From contig NZ_SSNH01000004.1 in the NCBI RefSeq assembly GCF_005877005.1, positions 62,001-126,000 of the forward strand: a stretch of DNA of 64,000 nt. The letters are read 5' to 3'. This document shows, piece by piece, positions 42,598-51,660 of this stretch. The first letter of the stretch is position 1; each line of letters opens with the position of its first letter. The notes beneath the pieces are model-generated. The model had not been told where the DNA came from and did no database searches. It was given only the letters and a program-made list of their open reading frames with translations. This DNA comes from Sinomonas susongensis (GTDB lineage: Bacteria > Actinomycetota > Actinomycetes > Actinomycetales > Micrococcaceae). The translations under genes were made by a program, and so were the position numbers.

Positions 42598-43659
42598 CTA
42601 GGGGAGGGTGATGACCTGTGCGCCGAACACGAGGCCGGCACCGAACCCGATCTGGAGCGCGAGCTTGCCGCTCAGCTCGGGGTTCTCCTTGAGCAGCCGG
42701 TGCGCGGCAAGCGGGATCGACGCCGCCGAGGTGTTGCCGGCGTCCGCGATGTCGCGGGCGACGACGACGCTCTCGGGCAGCTTGAGCTGCTTGACCATCT
42801 CGTCGATGATACGCATGTTCGCCTGATGCGGCACGAATGCGGCGAGGTCCTCCGCCTTGACCCCCGCGGCGTCGAGCGCGCGCTGCGCGACCTTCGCCAT
42901 CTCCCAGACGGCCCACCGGAACACGGACTGTCCGTCCTGGCGCAGCGTCGGCCAGATCTTCGTTTCGGTGCCGAGGACGGCGGCTGCCTCCCCGGGACCC
43001 TCGCGTTCGGTCTCCTCCGAGAGGTCGCGGACGTCGAGGAGCGAGTGGGTCATACCGATGGTGCTCCACTTGCTGCCGTCGGAGCCCCACACCGAGGGGC
43101 CGATGCCCGGGACGTCGGACGGCCCCACGACGACGGCTCCCGCGCCGTCCCCGAGGAGGAACGAAATGCTCCGCTCGGAATTGTCGATGTAGTCGCTGAG
43201 CTTCTCCGCTCCCACGACGAGCACGTATTCCGCGACGCCCGAGCGCACGAGCGCGTCGGCCTGGGCGATGCCGTAGCAGTACCCGGCGCAGGCGGCCGAG
43301 ATGTCGTACGCCGGGGCGGGCGTCGCACCGAGACGGTCACAGAGGAGCGCCGCGGCCGACGGCGTCGCGTAGGGGTGCGACACGGTCGAGATGATGACGG
43401 CGCCGAGCTGCGAGGCCTTGATGCCCGCCTTCTCGATGGCCTCGCGCGAAGCAGCCTCGGCCATGTCGATGAGGTCGACTTCTGCAGGGGCGCGGTGCCG
43501 CGTCACGATGCCCGTGCGTTGGCGGATCCACTCGTCGGACGAGTCGATCCACTGGCAGATCTCCTCGTTCGTGACGTAGACGCTGGGGCGGTAGACCCCG
43601 AAGCTCAGAACCCGCGAGTGGCTCTGGACCGGTGCCTGACGGAGCGTGGGGGTGCTCAT
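42598..43659 (-). CDS. fabH: 3-oxoacyl-ACP synthase III
   Basis: This enzyme starts fatty acid synthesis by condensing acyl-CoA with malonyl-ACP; in this group branched primers are usual. It has 353 residues. The catalytic triad is Cys in DISAACAGYCYG, His in FVPHQANMRI and Asn in DAGNTSAAS. The N-terminus has about 20 extra residues before SFGVYRPSVYVTNEEI. The ATG overlaps the fabD stop by four bases. Confidence 0.95.
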   Translation of the reverse strand: MSTPTLRQAPVQSHSRVLSFGVYRPSVYVTNEEICQWIDSSDEWIRQRTGIVTRHRAPAEVDLIDMAEAASREAIEKAGIKASQLGAVIISTVSHPYATPSAAALLCDRLGATPAPAYDISAACAGYCYGIAQADALVRSGVAEYVLVVGAEKLSDYIDNSERSISFLLGDGAGAVVVGPSDVPGIGPSVWGSDGSKWSTIGMTHSLLDVRDLSEETEREGPGEAAAVLGTETKIWPTLRQDGQSVFRWAVWEMAKVAQRALDAAGVKAEDLAAFVPHQANMRIIDEMVKQLKLPESVVVARDIADAGNTSAASIPLAAHRLLKENPELSGKLALQIGFGAGLVFGAQVITLP

Positions 43660-44609
43660 GCGAGTTCCTCTTCGGCCGAGGGGTTCTGCTCCGCGTCCGC
43701 GGCGAACAGTTCGAGGGCCGCCGTGAGGTCGGCCGGCGTCTTGACGGCGACGGTCTTGACCCCGGGCAGTCCTCGCTTGGCGAGTCCGGTGAGGGTGCCG
43801 GCCGGGGCGAGCTCGATGAGGCCGGTGATGCCGAGGGCCTTGAAGGTCTCCATGCAGAGGTCCCAGCGCACGGGGCGCGACACCTGGGCGACGAGGCTCT
43901 CGACGGCGGCGGTGCCGGAGACAACCTCGCGTCCGTCGTAGTTCGACAGCAGCGGAACCGCGGGGTCGACGATGTTCAGGCTGGGACGGAGCTCCTCGAG
44001 GGCCGCCACCGCCGAAGCCATGTGCTGAGTGTGGAAGGCGCCCGCCACCTTGAGGGGGATGATTCGGGCCTTGGCCGGGGGAGCTGCGGCGAGGGCCGCA
44101 AGCTGCTCGAGCGTCCCGGCGGCGACGATCTGCCCGCCGCCGTTGACGTTCGCAGGGGTCGCGCCAACGGCTTCGATCGCGCGCTGCACCTCGTCGGGGT
44201 CACCGCCGAGGACTGCCGTCATCCCGGTCGGGGTCACCGCGGCGGCCTTGGCCATCTCGCGGGCGCGGAGGCCCACGAACTTCATCGCATCCGTGTCGTT
44301 CAAAACGCCCGCGAGGGAAGAGGCCGTGATCTCGCCGACGGAATGCCCGGCGAGGACGACGGGCAGCGTCGAGAGCTCGACGTCGAAGAGCGCCCGCGCG
44401 GCCACAAGGCCGGCGGCGACGATGAGGGGCTGGGCGACAGCCGTGTCCTTGATGGCCTCTTCGTCAGACGTGGTTCCGTGGGCGATGAGATCGAGGCCGA
44501 CGACTTCGCCGAGCGCACCAAGCTGCTCGGCGACGGACGGCAGGTCGAGCCATGGGGCGAGGAAGCCCGGAGTCTGGGCGCCCTGTCCAGGGCAGACAAT
44601 TGCTAGCAC
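43656..44609 (-). CDS. fabD: Malonyl-CoA:ACP transacylase
   Basis: This enzyme transfers malonyl from CoA to ACP. It has 317 residues. The catalytic Ser is in VVLAGHSVGEITA and the catalytic His in AGAFHTQHMASA. VLAIVCPGQGAQTPGFLAPW is the usual N-terminus, so GTG 44609 (after CTGGAAAC) was chosen over the longer ATG 44654. It is the first gene of the fab operon, with a FasR-like operator 68-85 bases upstream. Confidence 0.95.
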   Translation of the reverse strand: MLAIVCPGQGAQTPGFLAPWLDLPSVAEQLGALGEVVGLDLIAHGTTSDEEAIKDTAVAQPLIVAAGLVAARALFDVELSTLPVVLAGHSVGEITASSLAGVLNDTDAMKFVGLRAREMAKAAAVTPTGMTAVLGGDPDEVQRAIEAVGATPANVNGGGQIVAAGTLEQLAALAAAPPAKARIIPLKVAGAFHTQHMASAVAALEELRPSLNIVDPAVPLLSNYDGREVVSGTAAVESLVAQVSRPVRWDLCMETFKALGITGLIELAPAGTLTGLAKRGLPGVKTVAVKTPADLTAALELFAADAEQNPSAEEELA

Positions 44610-44676
44610 GTTTCCAGCTTTCCAAAGTGCGGTTGGTTCCAGCGGTGCCCCCACGCACCAAGCTCCAGAACCCGGA

Positions 44677-44694
44677 TTGTAGGAAGTCTACAAC
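44677..44694. promoter_or_regulatory. FasR-type operator candidate upstream of fabD
   Basis: TTGTAGGAAGTCTACAAC is an inverted repeat (TTGTAG and CTACAA around five bases). It lies between the fasR stop and the fabD start and closely matches the site upstream of fasR itself at 45996. Control of fabDHPF by the PucR-type FasR is known in Streptomyces; binding here is inferred. Confidence 0.65.
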
Positions 44695-44719
44695 GGGGCC
44701 ATGCGCGTCGAGGGTCATC

Positions 44720-45958
44720 TCAGGGGGTCTGGCGCACCGCCCGCTCGCGCGTGGCGGGCTGCGCCGCGAGCCTTCCGACGACGAGCGCAGTCTGCAGCAC
44801 GAACGCTTCCCGAGGCAGGAGGGGGTCCCAGCCGGTGACGTCGCAGACACGGCGCAGCCGGTACCGCACCGTGTTGGCATGCACGAAGAGCTCGCGCGCG
44901 GTGGCCTCGAGCGAGTGCCCGAGCTCGAGGTACGCGCTGAGGGTCTCCACGAGCCCGTTCGACGCGGCGAGGAGCGGGCGGTAGATCTTCTGGACGAGCG
45001 CGCGCCGCGCCGCGTCGTCGCCCGCGACGACCCGCTCGGGGAGGAGATCGTCCGCCGCGACGGGCCGCGGCGCGTTGGGCCACGCCCGCGCGGCCGACAG
45101 GCCGGCGAACGCGGCCTGGGCCGATGAACTGACCTCCGGGAGGCTTTCGGCACGGGGCCCGAACACGACAGGGCCGGGCGCGAACAGCTCGCTCAGGCGC
45201 GTGTACGCCGTCTCGTCCTCCTCGACGCCGCCGAGGATGAGGATGAGCCGGTCCCCCTGGATGCCCACGAGGGCGTCCTTCGCATAGCGGCTCGCGGTGC
45301 GCCGCATGTCGCCCACATAGCTGGGACTGGGTTCGAGTGGCGAGCTGCCCACCATGACCGCGAAGTTGCCCTGCGCCTTCCAGCCCAGCGCGGCGATCCG
45401 GGACCTCAGGGCGTCCGTGTTCTCGCCACGGAGGATTGCGTCGACGATGAGCGCCTCCAGCCGCGTATCCCATGAGCCGCGCGTCTCCGCGGCGCGCGCA
45501 TACACGTCGGCGGCGGCGAAGGCCACCTCCCGCGAGTAGCGGAGCACAGCCTCTCGGAGCGCCGGCTGGTCATCCTCGGAGGCGAGATTCGGCACCTGGT
45601 CCTCGACCACTTCGACGACGATCCGGATGAGCTGGAGCGCCTTCTGGAGGCTGATCGAGCGGGTGAGCTCGGTGGGCGCGTTGCCGAAGACGTCGGAGAG
45701 CACCCACGACGGAAGGCTGGGCCGCTCGTACCACGTGACGAACGCGGCGATGCCGTTCTGGGCGACGAGCCCCAGCGCAGAGCGCTCGTCGGCGCTCAGC
45801 CGCCCGTACCAGGGGAGGGCCCGTTCGAGCTCGCGCGTCGTCGTCGTCGAGAGCTGGCCGACGCTGTTTCGCAGCTTCTTCAGGGTCTCGGCCTTCGCAG
45901 GGGAGGCCGTCAGGCGGCCACGGCGGGCACCTCCTGCTGCTTGCGTCTGAGTCGGCAT
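44720..45958 (-). CDS. fasR: PucR/CdaR-type regulator of fatty acid synthesis (FasR-like)
   Basis: A 412-residue protein. The C-terminal helix-turn-helix (LSAYLELGHSLEATARELFV followed by HANTVRYRLRRVCDVTGWDP) is the PucR/CdaR HTH_30 signature. The middle is the GGDEF-like sensory fold of the family. It lies directly ahead of fabD on the same strand, as FasR does in Streptomyces, where it activates fabDHPF. Two related operators, ahead of fabD and ahead of fasR, suggest autoregulation (inference). Confidence 0.85.
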   Translation of the reverse strand: MPTQTQAAGGARRGRLTASPAKAETLKKLRNSVGQLSTTTTRELERALPWYGRLSADERSALGLVAQNGIAAFVTWYERPSLPSWVLSDVFGNAPTELTRSISLQKALQLIRIVVEVVEDQVPNLASEDDQPALREAVLRYSREVAFAAADVYARAAETRGSWDTRLEALIVDAILRGENTDALRSRIAALGWKAQGNFAVMVGSSPLEPSPSYVGDMRRTASRYAKDALVGIQGDRLILILGGVEEDETAYTRLSELFAPGPVVFGPRAESLPEVSSSAQAAFAGLSAARAWPNAPRPVAADDLLPERVVAGDDAARRALVQKIYRPLLAASNGLVETLSAYLELGHSLEATARELFVHANTVRYRLRRVCDVTGWDPLLPREAFVLQTALVVGRLAAQPATRERAVRQTP

Positions 45959-45995
45959 GTGAAGAGCATAGGCTCCGCTCCGCCGTCGCCTGAAT

Positions 45996-46013
45996 TTGTG
46001 AGAAGGCTACAAC
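45996..46013. promoter_or_regulatory. FasR-type operator candidate upstream of fasR
   Basis: TTGTGAGAAGGCTACAAC differs from the fabD-upstream site TTGTAGGAAGTCTACAAC at only three positions. It lies 38 bases ahead of the fasR ATG. Confidence 0.6.
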
Positions 46014-46083
46014 GACGCGGGTGGCTTCGAGTGCTCGGAGAGGGCGGCGCACCGGGGGCACGACGGCGGGGCGAGCGGACGAC

Positions 46084-46126
46084 GACGACGGCGGCGCCCC
46101 CCGCTGTGGGGAGCGCCGCCGTCGTC
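46084..46126 (-). terminator. Terminator of aceE
   Basis: GACGACGGCGGCGC and GCGCCGCCGTCGTC pair around a short G/C-rich loop, 37 bases past the aceE stop. It belongs to the recurrent GACGACGGCG stem family. Confidence 0.8.
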
Positions 46127-46162
46127 TGTCATTCCTCCGGGACGAGACCCGGGGTGGGCCGC

Positions 46163-48904
46163 TTAGCTTTCGCCGCCCGCGTTGCCGGTCGTCCCGGCGT
46201 TGACGTCGAGCAGCTGGTAGCGCTCGAACGCCTGGCGCGGGGCGTCGGCGTCGACCTCGCCGCGGCGGGCGAGCATCTGCAGCGCCCGGACCACGACGGA
46301 GTGGCTGTCGATGTGGAAGTACCGCCGTGCTGCCGCCCGGGTGTCGGCGAAGCCGAAGTCGTCCGCGCCGAGCGACGCGAACTCGTTCGGCAGGAACTGC
46401 CGGATCTGGTCCGGGACGGCCTTCATGTAGTCCGTCACGGCGACGATCGGGCCCGTAGCCCCGGCGAGCTGCTGCGTCACGAACGGAACGCGCGGCTCCT
46501 GACCGGGGTTGAGGAAGGCCTCCTGCTCGGCGGCGAGACCGTCGCGGCGGAGCTCGTTCCACGAGGTCACGCTCCACACATCGGCTGAGACGCCCCATTC
46601 CTCGGCGAGGATCCGCTGGGCCTCGAGGGCCCACGGCACAGCCACGCCCGAGGCGAGCAGCTGGGTCCGAGGACCGTCGACCTTGGCGGGTGCGAGCAGG
46701 TAGATGCCCTTCACCAGACCCTCGACGTCGAGCTCCTCCGGCTCAGCCGGCTGGACGATGGGCTCGTTGTAGACGGTGAGGTAGTACATGACGTTCGGGT
46801 CCGGGTGGTTTCCGCCGTACATCCGCTCGATGCCCGACTTCACGATGTGCCCGATCTCGTACCCGTACGCCGGGTCGTAGGTGATGACCGCGGGGTTCGT
46901 CGAGGCGAGGAGCGGCGAGTGGCCGTCCGCGTGCTGGGTGCCCTCGCCCGTCAGCGTCGTGCGGCCGGCCGTCGCGCCGATGATGAAGCCGCGCGCCATC
47001 TGGTCGGCGGCGGCCCAGATGCCGTCTCCGGTGCGCTGGAAGCCGAACATCGAGTAGAAGACGTAGACCGGGACGAGCGTCTCGCCGTGTGTCGCGTAGG
47101 ACGTGCCTGCCCCCGTGAACGCGGCGACGGAGCCCGCCTCGTTGATGCCCGCGTGCAGGATCTGGCCGGCGGGCGACTCCTTGTACGCGAGGACGAGGTC
47201 ACGGTCCACGGACAGGTAGTTCTGGCCCTTCGGGTTGTAGATCTTGGCCGTCGGGAAGAACGCGTCCATGCCGAAGGTGCGGGCCTCGTCGGGGACGATC
47301 GGCACAATCCGCTTGCCGAATTCCTTATCCCGCATGAGGTCCTTGAGCAGGCGGACGAATGCCATGGTCGTCGCAGCCTGCTGCTTGCCCGAACCGCGCT
47401 TGGCGACCTCGTAGGCCTTCTCGTCCGGAAGGGCGATTCCCTGATGGGGGTCCCGCCGCTCGGGCAGGAAGCCGCCGAGGAGCTTGCGCCGTTCCATGAG
47501 GTACTGGATCTCGGGGGAGTCCATGCCCGGGTGGAAGTACGGCGGACGGTACGGATCGGCCTCGAGCTGCTCGTCCGTGATCGGGATGCGCAGGTGGTCG
47601 CGGAAGTCCTTGAGGTCCTGCAGCGTCATCTTCTTCATCTGGTGGGTCGCATTGCGGCCCTCGAAGTGCGGGCCGAGGCCGTAGCCCTTGACCGTCATGG
47701 CCAGGATGACGGTCGGCTTGCCCTTGAACTCGGTCGCCGCCTTGTACGCCGCGTAGACCTTCCGGTAGTCGTGGCCGCCGCGCTTGAGGTTCCAGATCTG
47801 CTCGTCCGTGAGGTCGCCGACGAGCTCCTTCGTCTCCGGCGTCTTGCCGAAGAAGTGCTCGCGCACGAATCCGCCCGACTCGGCCTTGTACGTCTGGTAG
47901 TCGCCGTCCAGCGTCTCGTTCATGATCTTGACGAGCTGGCCGTTGGAGTCCTTCTTCAGAAGGCCGTCCCACTCGCGGCCCCAGATGACCTTGATGACGT
48001 TCCAGCCCGCACCGCGGAAGAACGCCTCGAGCTCCTGGATGATCTTGCCGTTCCCGCGCACCGGGCCGTCGAGCCGCTGCAGGTTGCAGTTGATGACGAA
48101 CGTGAGGTTGTCGAGATTGTCGTTGGCGGCGAGCTGGAGGAGGCCGCGGCTCTCCGGCTCGTCCATCTCGCCATCGCCGAGGAACGCCCAGACATGCTGG
48201 TCAGAGGTGTCCTTGAGGCCGCGGTTGTGGAGGTACCGGTTCGTCTGGGCCTGGTAGATCGCGTTCATGGGGCCGATGCCCATCGACACGGTCGGGAATT
48301 CCCAGAAGTCCGGCATCATGCGGGGGTGCGGGTAGGAGGACAGGGCGTGCCCCTTGTGGGACTTCTCCTGGCGGAAGCCGTCGAGGTCCTCCTCGCCCAG
48401 GCGGCCCTCCATGAAGGCGCGGGCGTACATGCCGGGCGAGGCGTGGCCCTGGAAGAAGACCTGGTCCCCGCCTCCGGGGTGGTCCTTGCCGCGGAAGAAG
48501 TGGTTGAAGCCCACCTCGTAGAGCGTCGCCGCGCCCGCGTACGTCGAGATGTGGCCGCCCACCCCGATGCCGGGACGCTGGGCGCGGTGCACCATGACCG
48601 CGGCGTTCCAGCGCATCCACGCGCGGTACCGGCGCTCGACCTCCTCGTCCCCGGGGAATTCGGCCTCCTGGTCCGCGGGGATCGTGTTGACGAAGTCCGT
48701 CGTGGTCACCATCGGGACGCCGACGCTCTGCGCGCCGGCCCGCTGGAGAAGGCTGCGCATGATGTACTGCGCGCGCTCTGTGCCATGCTCTTCGATCAGG
48801 GCGTCGAGAGACTCGATCCATTCGGCGGTCTCTTCGGGGTCGCGGTCCGGCAGCTGATTCGTCAGGCCGCTGAGGATGTGCGAGGTTTCCTCTCCTACAG
48901 ACAC
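46163..48904 (-). CDS. aceE: Pyruvate dehydrogenase E1 component, homodimeric type
   Basis: A thiamine diphosphate enzyme that decarboxylates pyruvate and acetylates the E2 lipoyl group. It has 913 residues from GTG 48904, which has GAGAGG seven bases ahead; TTG 48910 is too close to the RBS. The ThDP motif is [20 protein letters not shown] with FVINCNLQ. Homodimeric E1 of this length is typical of Actinobacteria. It depends on thiamine, made in part by thiC in this window. E2 and E3 genes are not in the window. Confidence 0.96.
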   Translation of the reverse strand: MSVGEETSHILSGLTNQLPDRDPEETAEWIESLDALIEEHGTERAQYIMRSLLQRAGAQSVGVPMVTTTDFVNTIPADQEAEFPGDEEVERRYRAWMRWNAAVMVHRAQRPGIGVGGHISTYAGAATLYEVGFNHFFRGKDHPGGGDQVFFQGHASPGMYARAFMEGRLGEEDLDGFRQEKSHKGHALSSYPHPRMMPDFWEFPTVSMGIGPMNAIYQAQTNRYLHNRGLKDTSDQHVWAFLGDGEMDEPESRGLLQLAANDNLDNLTFVINCNLQRLDGPVRGNGKIIQELEAFFRGAGWNVIKVIWGREWDGLLKKDSNGQLVKIMNETLDGDYQTYKAESGGFVREHFFGKTPETKELVGDLTDEQIWNLKRGGHDYRKVYAAYKAATEFKGKPTVILAMTVKGYGLGPHFEGRNATHQMKKMTLQDLKDFRDHLRIPITDEQLEADPYRPPYFHPGMDSPEIQYLMERRKLLGGFLPERRDPHQGIALPDEKAYEVAKRGSGKQQAATTMAFVRLLKDLMRDKEFGKRIVPIVPDEARTFGMDAFFPTAKIYNPKGQNYLSVDRDLVLAYKESPAGQILHAGINEAGSVAAFTGAGTSYATHGETLVPVYVFYSMFGFQRTGDGIWAAADQMARGFIIGATAGRTTLTGEGTQHADGHSPLLASTNPAVITYDPAYGYEIGHIVKSGIERMYGGNHPDPNVMYYLTVYNEPIVQPAEPEELDVEGLVKGIYLLAPAKVDGPRTQLLASGVAVPWALEAQRILAEEWGVSADVWSVTSWNELRRDGLAAEQEAFLNPGQEPRVPFVTQQLAGATGPIVAVTDYMKAVPDQIRQFLPNEFASLGADDFGFADTRAAARRYFHIDSHSVVVRALQMLARRGEVDADAPRQAFERYQLLDVNAGTTGNAGGES

Positions 48905-49220
48905 GTCCAAACCTCTCTTCGAGCCCGAGGGCCCGGAGCTGGTAGCTGCCGGACGTCGGGCGATATCGTCGCTGGGCCCTACGTGCAGGCCCGTTTTCGT
49001 GTGGGCGCCCCTCTAGGCAGCCGGGTTCCCCAGCTAGAGCAGCGGCGCGCTCTCTGCCACTCTAGTCGGGTCGGCTGGGCACTCGCAGCGCGTGCGCTTG
49101 ATGCTACGCGCCAAACGGTGTTGGCTTATAGGTACATTCCGTGCGCAGCCGGGCGTGGTATCCAGTACTCATGCCCGGAAGTCGACGCGGATGCACCTGA
49201 ATACTGCAAGGAGGAAGAAC
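48905..49220. other. Divergent promoter region between aceE and the DUF3052 gene
   Basis: A 316-base stretch without a gene. It must hold the aceE and DUF3052 promoters. TTGGCTTATAGGTACATT near 49121-49138 is the most promoter-like AT-rich spot for the plus strand, but no consensus -35/-10 pair can be fixed. Confidence 0.4.
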
Positions 49221-49634
49221 GTGGGCGAGACCGACACCGCTGCGGGGAGTAACGTGGCGGGGCGATTGGGTTTCAAGGACGGAGACCTGATCCAGGAGTT
49301 CGGCTACGACGAGGACGTCGACTTCGACCTCAGAGCCGCCATCGAGGACACGGTGGGCTCCGAACTCCTTGACGAGGCTGACCATGACGTCGTCGACGCC
49401 GTCGTCGTCTGGTGGCGCGATGGCGACGGGGACCTCGTGGACATGCTGGTCGACGCCCAGACGACGCTCGAGGACCACGGGGTCATCTGGCTCCTGACGC
49501 CCAAGCAGGGGCGTGAGGGCTACGTCCCGCCGGCAGAGGTGCAGGAAGCTGCCCCCACGGCGGGCCTGCACTCGACCTCGACGGCGGGCGTCTCGAAGGA
49601 TTGGCACGCGACGCGGCTCGCCCGCAAGAAGTGA
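49221..49634 (+). CDS. DUF3052 family protein
   Basis: A 137-residue actinobacterial protein. NVAGRLGFKDGDLIQEFGYD, WWRDGDGDLVDMLVDAQTTL and GVIWLLTPKQGREGYV identify the family. The function is unknown. GTG 49221 follows AAGGAGGAAGAAC. The gene is divergent from aceE and overlaps the downstream peroxiredoxin start by GTGA. Confidence 0.9.
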   Translation: MGETDTAAGSNVAGRLGFKDGDLIQEFGYDEDVDFDLRAAIEDTVGSELLDEADHDVVDAVVVWWRDGDGDLVDMLVDAQTTLEDHGVIWLLTPKQGREGYVPPAEVQEAAPTAGLHSTSTAGVSKDWHATRLARKK

Positions 49635-50113
49635 CGTTTCCGCAGGGCGACGCGGGTGCCCTGGAGGTCGGAAGCCAGGCTCCTGACTTCGAACTCCCGA
49701 ACCAGTTCGGCGAGCCCGTTCGGCTCTCGTCGCTGCGGGGTTCGCCGGTCGTGATCGTCTTCTATCCGTTCGCGTTCTCGACGATCTGCACTGGCGAGCT
49801 CGGTGCGATCCGCGACGGGCGGGACGTCTTCGCCTCGGCGGGCGCGCAGGTCCTCGCTGTGTCCGTCGACAGCAAGTTCGCTCTCAGGGCCTTCGCCGAG
49901 GCCGAAGGCTACCCGTTCCCCCTCCTGGCCGACTTCTGGCCCCACGGTGCTGTTGCGAGGCGCTACGGCGTCTTCGACGAGGCGAGCGGGATGGCCCGCC
50001 GGGGCACCTTCATCCTGGACCGAGAGGGGACTCTGAGGTTCCGGGCGGTCAACCCGCCGGGGGAGCCTCGGGGCCTTGGAGTGTATTCGGCGGCCTTGGC
50101 CGATATCCGTTAG
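49631..50113 (+). CDS. AhpE-type peroxiredoxin
   Basis: A 160-residue thiol peroxidase that reduces peroxides or peroxynitrite. PDFELPNQFGEPVRLSSLRG and the peroxidatic Cys in FYPFAFSTICTGEL define an AhpE/AhpC-like peroxiredoxin. No clear resolving Cys is present, consistent with the 1-Cys AhpE group. GTG 49631 overlaps the DUF3052 stop, so the two are coupled. A tRNA gene follows 28 bases later. Confidence 0.9.
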   Translation: MTFPQGDAGALEVGSQAPDFELPNQFGEPVRLSSLRGSPVVIVFYPFAFSTICTGELGAIRDGRDVFASAGAQVLAVSVDSKFALRAFAEAEGYPFPLLADFWPHGAVARRYGVFDEASGMARRGTFILDREGTLRFRAVNPPGEPRGLGVYSAALADIR

Positions 50114-50141
50114 AGTAGAGCAGCGCCGGCGGAGCCGGTGA

Positions 50142-50214
50142 GGGTCTTTAGCTCAGCTGGTAGAGCGCCACGCTTACACCGTGGATGTCATCGGTTCGAT
50201 CCCGGTAGGACCCA
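50142..50214 (+). tRNA. tRNA-Val (TAC anticodon)
   Basis: A cloverleaf of 73 bases. The acceptor GGGTCTT pairs with AGGACCC, with one G-T pair. The D-arm is GCTCAGCTGGTAGAGC. The anticodon stem CCACG/CGTGG encloses loop CTTACAC, giving anticodon TAC. The T-arm contains GGTTCGATCC. The discriminator is A, and CCA is not encoded. Confidence 0.95.
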
Positions 50215-50296
50215 CTCTCTTCAATCCATGACCCCCGGCGATCCAGTTCCTGGACCCCGGCGTCAGAATGTCGGTGCCGGTCTATAGCTTCTGGGC

Positions 50297-50572
50297 ATGG
50301 AGAAAGTCCTCGTTCGCATGGCCCCTGACGGTGCCCCCCGTTCCTTCACCCGCGGAAGCCTGGACTGGCGCGTCGCAGCCACCCCAGTGCGCTGGTTCGA
50401 GCGCGTGCGGTGGTGGGAGGCGAAGCGCGGGCTCCCACGCGGGCACGGGCGCGTCGACGTCGAGGTATGGCAGGTGCAGGCGTTGCCGGGCCCGCGCGGC
50501 CGCGGCCTCACGACCTTCGAGCTTGTACGTGACGCGACGGGCGGTTGGAGCGTGCGCGACAGCTTGAACTGA
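50297..50572 (+). CDS. Small conserved hypothetical protein (DUF6504-like)
   Basis: A 91-residue protein (MEKVLVRMAPDGAPRSFTRG, then WRVAATPVRWFERVRWWEAK), Trp- and Arg-rich. I recall similar small actinobacterial proteins annotated as DUF6504, but this is not certain. It has a backbone-like codon pattern and a hairpin terminator after it. The function is unknown. Confidence 0.6.
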   Translation: MEKVLVRMAPDGAPRSFTRGSLDWRVAATPVRWFERVRWWEAKRGLPRGHGRVDVEVWQVQALPGPRGRGLTTFELVRDATGGWSVRDSLN

Positions 50573-50589
50573 TGCCGGCGGGGCATGGA

Positions 50590-50637
50590 AAGAGCCTCCC
50601 GCCGCAGCCATTGGGGGATGCCGCGGTGGGAGGCTCT
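50590..50637 (+). terminator. Hairpin terminator
   Basis: AGAGCCTCCC and GGGAGGCTCT pair, with further pairing inside (CGC/GCG), 18 bases after the preceding stop. Confidence 0.7.
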
Positions 50638-50767
50638 GTGTGAATGCTAGGTGAACTGGATGTGAACTCCAAATCGGATCGCGGCCTTCTCGGCGCCCCT
50701 TCGGAGTGGTGCGCGTTCAGTATTCTGGACAGAGAGCGGGTAGCCCCCCGCAGACGTGAGGAGCGCC

Positions 50768-51598
50768 GTGGCACCGAGCCGATCATCACACCCGACCGAC
50801 TCAGCGCGGAAGCCGGGTGACGCACTGGCCTCTTCGCCCGCGCCCGCCGTCACCCGCGCGGCGGCCGTGCTGGAGGTCCTGGGTGCCTCCGCCACCGGTC
50901 GGGCGACCCTGAGCGATCTTGCCCGCGAACTCGGGATTCCGAAGTCGTCGACGTCGAATATTCTCCAGGCCCTCGAAGATGCGGGCCTCGTATCCCGGGA
51001 CGGAAGCGAGTTCTCGCTCGGACGGAAGCTCGTAGAGCTCGGCGCGTCCTACCTGAGCCGGAGGGACGAGATCCGCGAGTTCTACCAATTCTGCGGGCAG
51101 GCGCCGGCACTGTCCCGGGAGACGGTGCGCGTCGCACTCCTCGACGGCGACCACGTCATCTATCTGGCCCGATATGAGGGCCATCCCGCGGTGCGGCTCA
51201 CCTCGACCATCGGCGACAAGATGCCGGCGTCGCTGTGCGCAGTGGGCAAAGCGCTCGTCGCCCGGCTCCACGAGCGCGACTGGGAGGAGATGTACCCCGA
51301 CGACGCAGAGCTCCCCGTCCTCACGCCGCGTTCGATCAGCAGCGGCCGCCAGTTCAAGGAAGAGCTCCGCCGGATCAGGGAGGACGGCTACGCGTTCGAA
51401 GACGAGGAGTCCACGCTCGGCGTGGTGTGCGTCGCAGTTCCGGTTCCCACCCGCGGCGCACATGGACCCAACCTCGGCGTCAGCGTGACCGCTCTCAAGG
51501 CGACGTTCACGGAGGAGCAGAAGAAGACGATGGTCTCTGAGCTCAAGGAACTCGCCCGGGCGTTGGGCAACCCAATGGGGCAGTGGCCGACCGGCTGA
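50768..51598 (+). CDS. IclR-family transcriptional regulator
   Basis: A 276-residue protein. The N-terminal winged helix (VTRAAAVLEVLGASATGRAT, then LSDLARELGIPKSSTSNILQ) and the C-terminal IclR effector domain (DKMPASLCAVGKALVA and GYAFEDEESTLGVVCVAVPV) are intact. GTG 50768 was chosen for the GAGGAG ahead of it. The convergent neighbour is a D-2-hydroxyacid dehydrogenase, a common kind of IclR target, but convergence makes direct control unproven. Confidence 0.9.
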   Translation: MAPSRSSHPTDSARKPGDALASSPAPAVTRAAAVLEVLGASATGRATLSDLARELGIPKSSTSNILQALEDAGLVSRDGSEFSLGRKLVELGASYLSRRDEIREFYQFCGQAPALSRETVRVALLDGDHVIYLARYEGHPAVRLTSTIGDKMPASLCAVGKALVARLHERDWEEMYPDDAELPVLTPRSISSGRQFKEELRRIREDGYAFEDEESTLGVVCVAVPVPTRGAHGPNLGVSVTALKATFTEEQKKTMVSELKELARALGNPMGQWPTG

Positions 51599-51618
51599 AC
51601 GGGAACTCCCGTGGTGCA

Positions 51619-51660
51619 GGCCGGCCACCCCGGGGCCGGCCACCCGGGGGCCGGTCAGTA
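51619..51660. repeat. GC-rich tandem repeat between convergent genes
   Basis: GGCCGGCCACCC occurs at 51619 and again at 51634, with a partial third copy GGCCGGTCA at about 51649 that runs into the stop of the dehydrogenase gene. The units can also pair with one another, so it may work as the shared terminator. Confidence 0.5.
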
